From: Hydractinia symbiolongicarpus
Lineage: Eukaryota > Cnidaria > Hydrozoa > Anthoathecata > Hydractiniidae
DNA length: 64,000 nucleotides
Direction: 5' to 3'
Assembly (NCBI RefSeq): GCF_029227915.1
Contig: NC_079878.1
Span: forward strand, 26,499,501 to 26,563,500
The translations under genes were made by a program, and so were the position numbers. Below, piece after piece: positions 10,872 through 23,377 of this stretch. The notes beneath the pieces were generated by a model, which saw nothing but the letters and a program-made list of their open reading frames with translations, had not been told where the DNA came from and made no database searches. Position 1 is the first letter of the stretch. Each line of letters begins with the position of its first letter.

Positions 10872-13116
10872 CTACTGTTTTCGTAACGCTTCATATTTCT
10901 CTTTCAAATCCATATACTCAGTTTGTAGTTTGAGTTGGCTTTCGAGGCATTGCTCAAGAACAGTGTTTAAGCGACGGATTTCAAGTTGGTCAATATTTAA
11001 AATCTCTTCTTCGTTAACTTTAACAGAACCAAACTGATTCCTTTGCAATAGATCTTGTTCCTGGCTCTCACGGTAACTATTCTCTTGCGTTTTATCTATA
11101 TTAAGTCTATCAAGTATATTTTGCGGTATCTCCACAACGCTATCCTCATATAAATTACCATAGTTGACTTGTTCTTCACGACCATAATACATGTCACTGT
11201 CTCCTAGTAATTTTCTAGTATCCCATGTGGGTTTGGAAGAGCACAATCTTGGCTCATACCTCCAATGATATTCCAATAGCTGAAAATCAAACACCTCTTT
11301 TACATTGCAATAGTTTTTAAAGCTGTATGAAGTCTGAACACTTCCCCCTCTATTTTTCCAAAATATTTTCATTAATTCTGGATAGCTTCCATGTAACGCT
11401 ATATATTCATCACAAACATTTTCTTTTTTAAATAAAAATGGTAGACTAGCCGCAGGAGGGTCATGATGAATGCGTATATCGTGATAATATATGTTTTTTA
11501 TCTGCAGCTCTTGTATCCATAGAGCAATCTGTTGATCAGCAAAAGGATGGCAAAGCAGTGTGTCTTTTGGCTGTGACAAAAACTTATGAACAACATCCTT
11601 GGAGATGACTATAAAGCTTTCTTCTGGTCGCACGACATTTTCTTGACAATGAATCCAACTCCATATCATATTTGTTTTCGGCACCTTATGTTGAAGGTCA
11701 TACATCAAAACATCAAAACAAACAAACTGGTCGTCATCTAACCTCATGAAGTATTCAAAATCGTAAGCTAGCAAAGCCCATCGCAAATGATATAAAAACC
11801 TTTCTCCAAAACGAACACCAGATAGTAACGGTTGGACAAACAAGTCTTTGTGTTGTCGATTTTCAATAATTAATTCTTTTCGGCTTCCGTCATCATCAAC
11901 AGTACCATCGGTAAAAAAGATGCATCTTACCTAAAAGAACAAAGATTTGCAATTAACAGCAATACATGTTGTTCATTGACCCTAATTTTGTTATTCATAT
12001 TTATGCATTAGTGTCAAAATCTCCATGGTATGCGCGGGTCTGGAGTTGTTTTGTCCTGTTAACCAGTGACGATTGACTCTAACCAGCACCAATGTGAGCA
12101 TGTGTAGTCTCATAAGGTGGTTAAGTGTTTATGAAACTACGTATAAAATATATAGTATTCAAGAGCACTAATGGATGTGGTCATTTGAAATTGAAAATGA
12201 AACCAAAGGGAAACTATTAAGATGGTGGTACAAAGCTACGAGACCAGCTTAATAGAACGGCAAGGTTGCTATTGGTGCAAAGAAAAGAAGAGGTAAAAAG
12301 ACTTTAACACACATTTTAATTATTCAGTTGGTAACCTGCTAACAATAAACAGATAATTGACTTAACAGTCAAAATTAGTCAACTGTCAACAATATACGCA
12401 TTCCATACCTGCTTGTAATTCTGGCATTGCTTCCACCATGTTTGTCGAATAGCTTCTCTACGATCAGTACGTAGTGGGGCAGAAGACACGATGAGAATTA
12501 ATTGATATTTCTCTCTCTTTGTTACCTTCATAATGTCCAACATATCTGGGAATTCTTTTTTCCACCATTTTATAATGACCTCGTCTGCAAGCATGTATTC
12601 GCGGGTGAGCGCATGTATCGTCTTTGTACTGTTCATCAAATTTGTTTTAACTTTGTGATTCTTTAATTTGCCTGTTTTTTTTACTCTTTTCGGATTCATT
12701 TTGATTTTTTTAATATCTTTTTTGAATCGAATCTTTTTATCTTTGCGTATTGTTTTTTCTTTTTTGACAGGTTTTACACTTCCCGTCTTTCGAACTTCTT
12801 TTCTTTTTAAACCTTGCTTTACTAACTGCTGGCGTGTATTTACTGGAAACTTTCCAAGTTGTAACTTCTTGAACTTTTTCTTCTTTTGTAGTTTTGTTTG
12901 TTTGCTTCTGTTGTACATAACTCTTGGTCTGTCTTTGTTTTTACTTTCCGCATCCACCCCAATTTTTTTCTCTGACGTTACATCTGGGTAGAACGTAACT
13001 TTGTTATGATACGTTATCCTATTCTCGCCCAATGTACTCGTGAAGTAGTGAATCATTACGCACAACTGAATGGACACGAGTACCATGATGAATTGAGTAA
13101 GTTGTTTTAAAGACAT
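10872..13116 (-). CDS. GT31-type beta-1,3-glycosyltransferase-like type II membrane protein, two exons
   Basis: Exon 1 is 13116-12409 and exon 2 is 11930-10872; they join in phase 0 to give 588 residues. The protein has a short cytoplasmic N-terminus, one membrane helix (about 8-27) and a long Lys/Arg-rich stem (about 55-165). The catalytic domain starts with the GT31 signature SAPLRTDRREAIRQTWW (about 211-227) and carries the metal/UDP-sugar-binding acidic motif LDDDQF (D301-D303). It later shows a conserved-looking FADQQIALW region. The family adds galactose, GlcNAc or GalNAc in beta-1,3 linkage in the Golgi; donor and acceptor cannot be told from sequence. The C-terminal 50 residues look like a coiled coil (EEEILNIDQLEIRRL onward), which is not typical of the family. 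The protein is longer than usual family members because of the stem and this tail. Confidence 0.85.
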
Positions 13117-16100
13117 CTTTTAATCAATGTTTTCATCTAATCGAAACATCACATCATCACATCGTAATTTTTAAAATATAAAGCTTTAATCTTTTTAAAT
13201 TAGCGATTTGAACGCTTTATCATTAACCGCTAGTTTGCATTGTTTTTTAATAAGTAGAAAAGAATTCAATGAACTACAGACTTATATAATTGTCGTGTTG
13301 TTAAAGCTTTTAAATTAACGTTCAACTAACCTTACGGTTTACTATTTACTTCTGTCGATCATGGATCGTGTATTTTTTTACTGTGTTAAGAAATTCTCAA
13401 AGGTCTGATTCCCTAGACAAATTAATATTCAGACACAAAATGTCAGTCTCCAATTTGGAGTAAACATAATCCGCAAAAAATATACTTTAAATGAACTCGC
13501 ACGTTTTTTTACAGACAAATTGTTATTGACATTTCCTCATCCATAATGTCTAGTAATATTTTTAGGGTACTCTTCAGGCCTAGTTTGTATTGTAGAATTA
13601 TGCAAATTAGAAGATGTAAAAAAAAAAAATTTACACAGTTAATCTAACAAAAAGCTTATAATGCATAGAGTTTGAAAAGAGGACGAAAAATGGTATATAT
13701 GTCAAATTTGTGGCATTAAAGAGTTTCAGTCCTTCAGATCCAAAATGGTCTAAATTTTGACATTTTTTTGCAGATGTCAGCATTTTTGTACTGAACTTCA
13801 TACAAAATGAAAAGAATAATTTTTAAGAGGTTAGCAAGTTGTTGGGAAAAATAGTATTGTTTTCTGAATTCCTGAATTTCTAAGTTCTCACTTTTCTTTA
13901 GGAGCATTTTCTGTTTTATATATTCTCAACTTTCAATTAATTATTTCGTTTATTAGACATGTATAAATTGTATACAAATCAATTTTAAGATTTTCGCTGC
14001 AAACGTGCATTGTGAGGAGTGGCGCTTAGCTATCTGGCTAGCTGTATTCTTGCTATTTTTGTTAGCTATGTTTCTTTTTGTGTTACTAGCCTTCAGCCTG
14101 ACTTGTGGCTGTACTCAGCTAGAGAGAAAGCAATTAGCCACGTTTAAAACAGTTAGCAGCTACACCTTTATTGTTATGGTATTCTACGCAGAAATCAACA
14201 ACAACCTCGGAAACCTGTAATACATAGGTTAAATTTTACTCACAAATAATTTTGAAACTTTAACACACGACAACGTATACTGAATATAAATTTCTAAGCG
14301 ACTTTTAAACTACACAGGAAAGCATTTCGGGAAATATTCCGTGTGTACACCAACCTTTCATCGCATGAGCAAAAGAACGCAAAGTAACATGGTGTAAGCG
14401 TAGGTGATATATTCTCACATGTTTTTACGTTCGGGCGCAAAGGACTGTTGTACCGGAACCGGCATGTGAGCGTAGATAGTTACAAATTTTTATTTACGCG
14501 AATAGAGCGCAACTACGTCCCTGGACCTTTTTAGGAGATTATCACAAAAAGGAAAAAGGCCCTGGAAAGGATATTGAAATAAAAACCCTCAAGAGTTGAG
14601 TTGGGTCAGAAACAGTAATTAATTATTCCCTTTTTTGTGGCCGCCTTATTATTTTTCCACTTACTCGGGAACTTAATTATTCACAAATATGAAAATACAC
14701 AGTTGCCTGGCAACTAACTGAGTTGTTTAAAATCTTACTGCGCAAATGTGGTAAAAAAAATCGCACTAAATATATAAAACTGCTTTTATGTCGAAATTTT
14801 TCTCTATCTCATCTAAAATATATAAACTCGAATCAACGGAAAATCTATTAAAAAAGGCGTAAATAATTTAAAATTTGTGGTTTGTAAAACGCGTAAGGTT
14901 TTCATTATGTTTGCAAATAAGTATTCCATTAAATTGGTTAGATGTCTTATTTTATGTGTGTTTATTCAATCGTGATGAGAAGACAGTTGATGTTATAGTA
15001 AGAACAGGAAAGAAACTAATGACTGATATCAACGGACAAAAACGTAAGTTCTTTATCCCCTTTAAATGCAATTTTTATAATAATATATATTCGGGATCAG
15101 CATAGATTACGTTGTTCTGGAAACTATACTGCATAGTATAAAGAAGAATTTAAGATGTTATATATAAGATTAATCTGATAGGAAGAAGTTATAAATATTT
15201 TTAGTATAGTTAAAACAATAAAGATAATCCTCTTTTAATGTTACAGCCACGATGGGAGAGAAATTCTCACCGTATGAGTTAGACTTACCCTTGTCCGCAG
15301 TGTTTTTCATCTTTTTGACATCACGAGGGTGATTTAAGCTCCCATACTCATTTAAGTCCGTCAAGCTGGTGTAATATTGGATTTTGTAGCCTATATAGTG
15401 ACTTTTGTGTCTAAGGGATTTTAAAGATAAAAGATAAATAATGTGGGCCTATTTTGTAAATTTGTGAGAAAAATTTAAAATAATGCAGGCTGATGCATCT
15501 ACCCAGGGTGTACGAGCCTGATTATTTTGTAAGACGGAACAGTAACACGGGGCAGTTATAATCTCCATACTGGAAAGCAAAGACGATATTTGGTTTTGGA
15601 AATAATAAAATCAACGCCTCAAAATAAAAGCAGCAAAGATTAACGCAAAATGGCTAATAATATACAAATTTCTTAACTTAAAGGGCTTACGGATTTTCGA
15701 CTTTAGTGACTTACACGAAAGTCGAGCTGATTGCCGTGAAAAACAAAAATGGCTATTTTTCCGGCATGTGTGTAATTTACAGCCTCAAACATATAGATAT
15801 ATCTAGAATTATCTTTTCTGGCTTATCTAGACTTACAAACAAAAATATTGTTTTTTCATTTCTCTAAAGCAATATAGTTTCCCAAGTGTCACGAAGCGAG
15901 AATATAAGGTGGTCGCCGTAACATAATATCACAGTTTCACAACATCATACATTTTTTCCTCTCTAATAGTTCTGTTTACAGGAAACTCCTTTTTGAAGTG
16001 CTTTCATATTTGTCTAATGAGATTTCTTTTTATGGTTGTTTTTGGCTGAGAAAATTTCGGGGACGGTAAGTGTTAGATAAACTTCTGAAATCGTTCAAAC

Positions 16101-17783
16101 ATTTTGAACATAATTTACGCTTTGCTTGTGTCTGGTGGATGTTGCCTTTGTTGTGAAGAATTGTTTATAGGTATCTGGTTTGGTTGTTTGTTTGTTTGTT
16201 TGTTTGTTTTGTAAAACATTGTTAGAACAGCATTCATCACAGGCCAGTATAATTTGTGCGATAGCATGGATTTTGTGATCACCAAATTCCTACATTGACT
16301 TTTCTGAGCTACAGTTCCTACACCATTTTCAAAAAAATGAGCAAGCTTGGCTTTACAAAGTTCTGCCACCTTGCAATACGTTTACAAACCAGATTTAATA
16401 ATTACTGCATGACGCACACAAGTTATTTCTGCGATCACGTGATGGCTCGTACAGATAACATGTAAGGAGAGAAGGGGGTTAGAAGTATAACTTTCAAAAT
16501 ATAAACGAGATTACTTAATCACTACGTCTTATGTTAAGATGTTTATTTTGTTAAATTTGTAAATTTGATGCGAATTTATTTCTTAAAAATAGCTATTTTC
16601 CACTTTAAACAAAACTTTGGAGGAAGCAGTCGAGTATTTAATAAAAGGAAGTCTGGGCAACTTCGTCATACCAAGGATGTTTAAAATTACAAAAATTCAA
16701 ACAATGAAGCAATCTATACATTAGCAACGGATGGTTTCAATAAAAATTGTCGAGTTGTACCTCCTTTCCTCTTTAAATCTCCTTGATCATACCACGGTTA
16801 ATGCTGAAAACGACGTTGCTTGTCAATCAAATTAACAGCTAATGCGCTAACTCGACCTTGTTGTCAGGATTTCTGTTGGTGGAAACCATTTTAAAAATAC
16901 TTTAAAAGAAGTTTTACTTTGTTATGTTGAGATAAAATTAATTGAAATAAAAACATATTACATATTATTAGTAATAATAATAACAATAATAATAATAATA
17001 AAGGAAGAGGGCATTGCGCACTAGGTTTTAAGTTATTAAAACTTCCTACTGTAACCACACGCAAATGTATTTATTTTGCAGTTATTAATTCTTTTTATAG
17101 TTTGGCTTGCCAATACATTCGTCACAATGGGCTAATTAGATTTAACTTTACTAGTTAATTGATTGTTTCACGTTGCAAAAGCTAATTAAATGATGCTTTC
17201 AAACATTCTTCGAATTCAATTCATTCAAGGAGTTGCAGGTGATTGGGACCTGTGCTAGTAGTCGCGAAGCACTTGCCTTATAATATGAGTACAGAGATAA
17301 TCGAGATGAGGTTTTTTTTTGCTTTTTCTTGTTCATTTAAAACTTAAATACACGAGAATTACATTTTATGTTATGAATCTTTAAAGTTTTTCATGCCTTT
17401 TGTCGCGCCGAAACTTTTTAAAATTTTATACACATTAGGGCGATGAAAACTAAAAAATGTCACAAGCTTTTTTGCACCGACATTAAATTTACTTTTCCGA
17501 CTTATATAATGTCTATGAGTAGGCCTTATTTGAAAACAGCTGACAATAACATCTGACGTGTCAGACTGCTATTTGCATGCTAGCATGACAAATATGTGAT
17601 ATTTCTTTTCATAGTTGTATTATTGTAAAATAAAAAAAAAACATTGAGGAAAGTGTTGTAATACAAGCTTAGTCTCCGTGTACGTAGCTAAAAAGTACTG
17701 GGATCTAAGTGGCCTTGTTTTGGGAAACATTTCAAATCTTGTAGACAGTGACGTCATAAAATAGATGATCGTAGCGAAGTCTG
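13117..17783. other. Gene-poor stretch
   Basis: I see no exon I can support. It contains a GTTT run near 16183-16210 and an AAT-type run near 16975-17000. Open frames at 14005-14220, 14875-15105 and 16115-16369 lack recognisable motifs. Confidence 0.35.
16183..16210 (+). repeat. GTTT microsatellite
   Basis: About six tandem GTTT units. Confidence 0.85.
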
Positions 17784-17865
17784 ACCCTCGCCCCCAGGGT
17801 TTTTTGCCTTCTTTTGATATGTCATCCCTTCTATCAAAAAGGCGAAAAACCCTGGGGACGAGGGT
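17784..17865. repeat. Foldback element with ACCCTCGCCCCCAGGG arms
   Basis: ACCCTCGCCCCCAGGGTTTT at 17784 pairs with AAAACCCTGGGGACGAGGGT ending at 17865 around a short loop that also contains paired ATATG-type and GCCTT-type words. It is the cleanest copy of the family also seen at 3386-3476 and 35179-35253. Confidence 0.75.
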
Positions 17866-20620
17866 GTTTATCGTCACTTTATTTTTGTTTGGACTTTATG
17901 TTGCATAATCAGCGTTTATTTTGTATGTCGTAATTTGACTGAGAAAATGCGATATAGCAATTTTGAAAGGAGTTTTTTATCCAGGAGCTTCAAAAAATCA
18001 ACGAACAAACTGTAAAAATTAAGTAGCTATGCGTAATTTAAAAGTATCTCTTAAACTTTACTCTTTTTGTGTTGACATTTTATTTGTTTATTTGTTTTTC
18101 GGTATTAGAAGTGTTTAACTTATCTCGACATTTTCCCATCGTGTTTGCTTACGCCAAGCAGTTAAATCACGTCATGAAACATATTTCGCACCATTATTAA
18201 TGCTGTAAGGTCACAGTAGTTTGGAAACAAAGTTGCTTGTGTTTAATTACTGCGTTTTCTGATAACCTCTTCTAGAAGAAGTTTTTGTATGAATATTTTT
18301 TTTACCCCTTCGACCTACTTCATTCACATCGCTTGTTAAGGAATGACAAACTCTTACTAGCCTGCGTTCCAGAAAAAAATCAAACTAGGCGTGGTTTGAA
18401 AATCACGAAAAAATGTTGAGGTGATTTTATAAGAGGGACTTGGGGTGGATCAAGATTCAGTGACTTAGTAATAGTAATAACCCTCAGACAAAATTACTCA
18501 GGATGGAACAGAAATGGCTATCATAACAAATGTTTGAGTTAATGCGAAATTCAAAAGTTACCGATGAATCTTATAAGGAACTATTTTTTTTCTTCATAAT
18601 AAAAACCGTTGTCTGTCTGTGTGTCGGCAAAAACCGGCTTATGTTTAATCACGCACGAACCCTTTAAGTTAAAAATAACAAACTCTATATATCTTTGTCG
18701 ACTTTGCTTGCCACTAGTGTATATGAACTAGTTTGTCCGTCCTTTAAATGTCAGGGGAATTTGCCCGTCGCAACAAAATCGATAAATATATCGCGTTTAC
18801 TATTTCGTGTGTCCGTAACACGATTTTTTTCGCGCACAGACATGTAATGAGCCCTTTTCTTATTCACAAGAATCAAGAAAGTCCATTCTTATAAAAAAAT
18901 ACTTGTTTGTACACTGTATGAAATAGTTGTAAAAATACTAAATAATTGTTTTGACAAGAGAAAAAAAGACGGGAATATCTTGCGTGATAAATTTTCGTGT
19001 TAATTACGTGAGTTCGTTAAAACAATATTTTTTTAATACTGCAGTGCTCTATACCTTTTAATTTGTTTTCGCAGAGAAATCTGGCAACAGCTTAATATGA
19101 TGGGAACCGAGTAGGTGGTCCTGTTACCCTTTATAATAGAGAGACAGAGCTTAGTTAAGATCCTTCTACTGACATCAGCTAACTAAGCATTTTTTAACAG
19201 ACAAAAATGTCGGACTAAAGTGGCAAAATTTTATTTACCCCGAGATGAGAAGTTGTTTTAAGTGTTTCTTACCGCGCATAGAAATGCAAAACAAAAATTT
19301 AAATAAGTATTTTTAAAAGTGGACAAAAGTGACAAAATTTTCTCCAGATGACGAATGTTTTGTCTGACTGTCTAGCGAGTATGATGAAATAAACACTGAG
19401 TAATGCTAATTTCCTGAACATGAAACGCATAAGTTACTCTGCGCAAATAATTAATTTTAATTTATTTTCGTACGTATTGCCAAGGCAAGCCACGTGGTAA
19501 GTTTTTATAAGGCGTGCAAGCTATAAAAGCGCTCACGTGTCAATTAGTTCTCGAACCGTTGTAACTATCAATAAGAAGACACACTACTAGTCGAATTACT
19601 TTGAATCTTTTTCTGTTTCAGAAATTAGAAAATAAATAAGATTTTTAAGTTGGGCGCAGCAAATAAGAAGAAAAGGGACCTTTTTTGTTGAAGATATTAA
19701 TTTAAGCGTCTTTGTGGAATAAACCATACATTTGTATTTCTAAGTTAAGAGTCTTTTTTTAATGTTTAGTGATTTATTAAGAAAACTTTAATATCCGTTT
19801 GAATGAGACATACCCTTGTTTTTGACGTGTTATCCTGCAAAAAAAAAAGAATTCTATTTTTATACGCCAAAGCGTACATAACCATTTCCCGTCAGTCAAG
19901 TGGACAGAAGTGGTTATACACCCATCCTTACAAAAATACGTTTTTCCGGTTATTCTGTGTGCTATGTCCCTAACATTATCACAATACCTACGGATTTCCC
20001 GCTCTTATTGTTACTAAGGACTGGAACCTAAGTGTACCGAAACAATTCTGTACTTTATTGTGATTATGTTAAAAAACTATAACAAAAATTAAATTAAAAT
20101 GCGGTTTAATAAAATTAGACACTTTTTCCTAATCTTTTCTTGGCTCGGTTTTCAAGTTTCCTTTGACATCAAAGCGGCCTGTTGTTTATTTTATGAAACA
20201 GTATGACGGCAACACTTGCTACACCTATAAGTGTATGACCAGGTTTTATGCAAAGTATATAAGACTAGCGTGAGAATACACATGCTGGAGTCCGGCAAGA
20301 AGAAGATATTAGGTCAGTTCATATTTTGTCGATATTTACATTACTTGAATATAATATGAAGTTGAAAATGTTTTAGGAGCAAGTAATATTTACTGTTAGT
20401 TTTGTTTATATATCATTTTAATATATATTTGCACGTATTTTATTTGTATTTACATAAAACTACTTGAAAAGGATAGTTCCATACAGGGAGCTTAACTTAG
20501 TATAAAAAAACAAAATGCTTTTCTTGAACAGAAGTATATACTTTATAAGTTGTGTGTATTCTTCGCTGGTTCTCCGGTGGTTTTTTTAACGTACTAGGAA
20601 GTAGATATGGACCAGAAGTA
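17866..20620. other. Gene-poor stretch with two TATA-like sites
   Basis: No coding exon recognised. CTATAAAAG near 19521 and GTATATAAG near 20256 look like TATA elements facing right and could belong to a non-coding first exon of the kinase gene at 23378, but nothing here proves transcription. Confidence 0.3.
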
Positions 20621-21030
20621 CCGTAAAATACCGTAAAATGGCGTAATCAAGCGTAACCGGTTACAAACGCACCCGTAGTTATGCGAACTTAATCTTTATA
20701 TCAAAATTTTATTCCCGTTTAAAAGCGTACCCTTAGATAAGCGTGTTTAGAGAAAGAAGATATCGAAAACAATAAAAATTGAAAAAGTGATGACATTTTA
20801 AATCATATAGAACAATTTTATTTTATACTTTATATAAACTTATGGGGCAATACAAAAAATTATTCAGTTATTGTTTCGTTTTCCGTTGCACTTTTTTATA
20901 CTCGATTCTAAGTGCACCCGTTGATAAGTGCACCCGTGGGTAAGTGCACCTGTGCATAAGCGCATCAAAGTTTTACCATCATCGCTGATAAGCACTGCGC
21001 TTGAGTACAGCATTTTACGGTATTATACGG
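20621..21030. mobile_element. Non-autonomous inverted-repeat element with AAGTGCACCCGT units
   Basis: About 33 bases at the left end (CCGTAAAATACCGTAAAATG, then GCGTAATCAAGCG) match the reverse of the right end with four or five mismatches. Inside the right half, AAGTGCACCCGT-like units repeat near 20910, 20925 and 20940, with related GCGTACCC and GCGCATC words elsewhere. There is no coding capacity. I could not settle the target duplication. Confidence 0.7.
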
Positions 21031-23377
21031 CAAGTTATGACAGAAATGTCAAATTTCATCAAACCTCATTTATATATTGAGGATGGAATCCAGTTATATA
21101 ACGCAACTTTAAATCAGGACTCAACAAGGTCGTTTGTTTTAATTTATAGTTCAGTGGTTTAACTTGTGGGTTCGCAAATTCATTCTCTGATACATTAGAC
21201 CTAAGATACCGGATTAGAATTAACACCAAAAGTGAGGCATGGTAAACTAAAAGTGATAATTTCTCCTTCTTGAAGTAAAACTTACCACCTTCGAAAAAAC
21301 AAGTTGATTTTATATGGAAGAGCTTGAAAAGTCGAAATCTTTTTTTTTTAAATCTTTATATATTTTCAAGATTATGGGACTTAAATGTTTTGCCAATTGT
21401 GCGAAATTATGACATCATCAAGTAGTTTCAAAACAAAGAGTTGGTGTTATTAATTATATTTATAACAACTAAATATTTATAACAACTAAATATAAATGCT
21501 AAAGTGAATGTCTAAAATTTATAACCCCATTCACCTTAGTGAAACTGCTAACCACAAACTTCACTAGGTTTCCTAATGATGTCATGTACAATCTTAAAAG
21601 TCCGATATCTCAAAAAACAAACAAGGTATTTGGAAGATATTTATAATTTTTTAAACAACTTCCTAAGGTCTTTATATGAAGTCAACTTGTTTTTAACTGG
21701 AAGATCGAGATAATACATGTAAACGTTATTTTGTTTTATGGAATAGTAAATTGATATAAAACTTAAAAATTCTAATAATGAATAAAATTTCGCAAAAATT
21801 ATTAAAAATGATGTCTCGAGTTCTCCTAAGGAAAGACTCGATTGATCGAATTTCGTATAAGTGGAAGCCCGCTTTACATCAAATTTACACGGAATAACAA
21901 ATATTTTGACATGTAAGTCAATCCTATTTTTATATCTGTTATCACAGAAATACAATAATGTCAGATAATCCTAACAAACAATTTATAACAGTAAGACGTC
22001 ATCATATTTGGTTATTTATTCATACAATATAAGCTGTAAAACTCGAAGAATTCCACAGAGTTGCACGCAACAGAAAAAAATTTAAACATTAAGAGTCTTT
22101 CCTCCAAAATTTAATATCATAAAGAATAATGCAAATCCGAAAATTGAATTCATTAAGCCAAAGTATCTTTATATCAACTTCTGCTGAAAGATGTGTTGGA
22201 TGTAACACGAAATATACATATTTTAAAATTAATTCATTTGTCTTATATTATCTGATCAAGATACTTCATGAATGACACTTTCATGCGACCATAGCTATTC
22301 ACGAATAGGTAATTTTTAAATTCCAATAAGACACAAGAAACAGATTACATGTAAGCTTACGTCATATTTAGTGATATCTTTACACGAAAAGTCAGATAAT
22401 CCATATAACAGTCATAAGTGACTTGAGCGATCAATCATAGCATAGAAACCTCTCTAATAGGCGTATTTATTTTTAAAGTGAAGATTCTTAATTTATAAAA
22501 GTTAAGAATACATCCTCTCCAAACAGATAATACCCCTCTAAATGCTAAAGCGCTTTAACTTTTGTACTTTTGCTATTTTTTTTTTCTTATTAAACTTCAC
22601 ATAAATATCAGTTATTTCATTTTATGAGAAAATCACACCAGAATCAATAGGAAGAAAAATTTCGGTCATTTATTACAATAATCAACCGACCTCCGCTAAT
22701 TAAAAAATGTCTGCCAGTTGTCTCAGAGGGTTGTGACCTGGAAACAGAGGAACAGCCTACGTAATAATTAGAATAATCATAATGGCAACTTGCAATAAGT
22801 TTATTACGAAATTATTATATTTTACATTCTTTAATTATTATACTTGTTTTAGTGGCGGTCAGCTTTTTCCTTTTTAAAGAAATGTGTGTCACTATTTTAC
22901 CGTTAATATGTTAAACATACTATAAACTTGATTTATCTTTTATTTTTTACCAAAAGGCGTGACGCGCTGACTAGTTACCATGCCCTAAGAATGTCATTTT
23001 AGCCAAGATAACGATTAAAAGATTCCATTTAATATAATGTCGACTTTGTTCCCAAGTAACGTTAAGTTTTTTCCCCCGGTAGAGGTAAATTAAGTTCCGA
23101 CTGGCTAATAAGAGACAAAAAATCATAATTCAGGAGGAGAGCGTGCGGGTTTTCGTCGGTTAGCAAGCGGACTTAATTAATTAGTGGTGAGCTGACAAAC
23201 TTTTGTAATAATAACGAAATAATTAAGTGCTAATTAATGAAATTACTGAAACAAACTCAATTTCACCTTTGACGATATCCACATAAGAAAATATCAAGAA
23301 CTCACAACGGTTCTTTTACCTCGATTAAGAAAGTATACAAGAGTAAATAAATAAATAAATAAATAAATAAAATAATA
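21031..23377. other. AT-rich stretch upstream of the kinase gene
   Basis: No exon supported. The open frame on the minus strand at 21641-21955 is AT-rich and lacks motifs. A tandem AAAT run (about 23345-23371) lies immediately before the kinase start codon. Confidence 0.35.
23345..23371 (+). repeat. AAAT microsatellite
   Basis: Six or more tandem AAAT units ending a few bases before the predicted kinase start codon. Confidence 0.85.

Noticed and set aside
14005-14220. Hydrophobic 71-residue frame
   Set aside because: It has no recognisable family or splice context and lies in GCTAGC-rich sequence; hydrophobic frames are common in T-rich DNA.
21641-21955. 104-residue minus-strand frame
   Set aside because: AT-rich composition, no motif, no neighbours.
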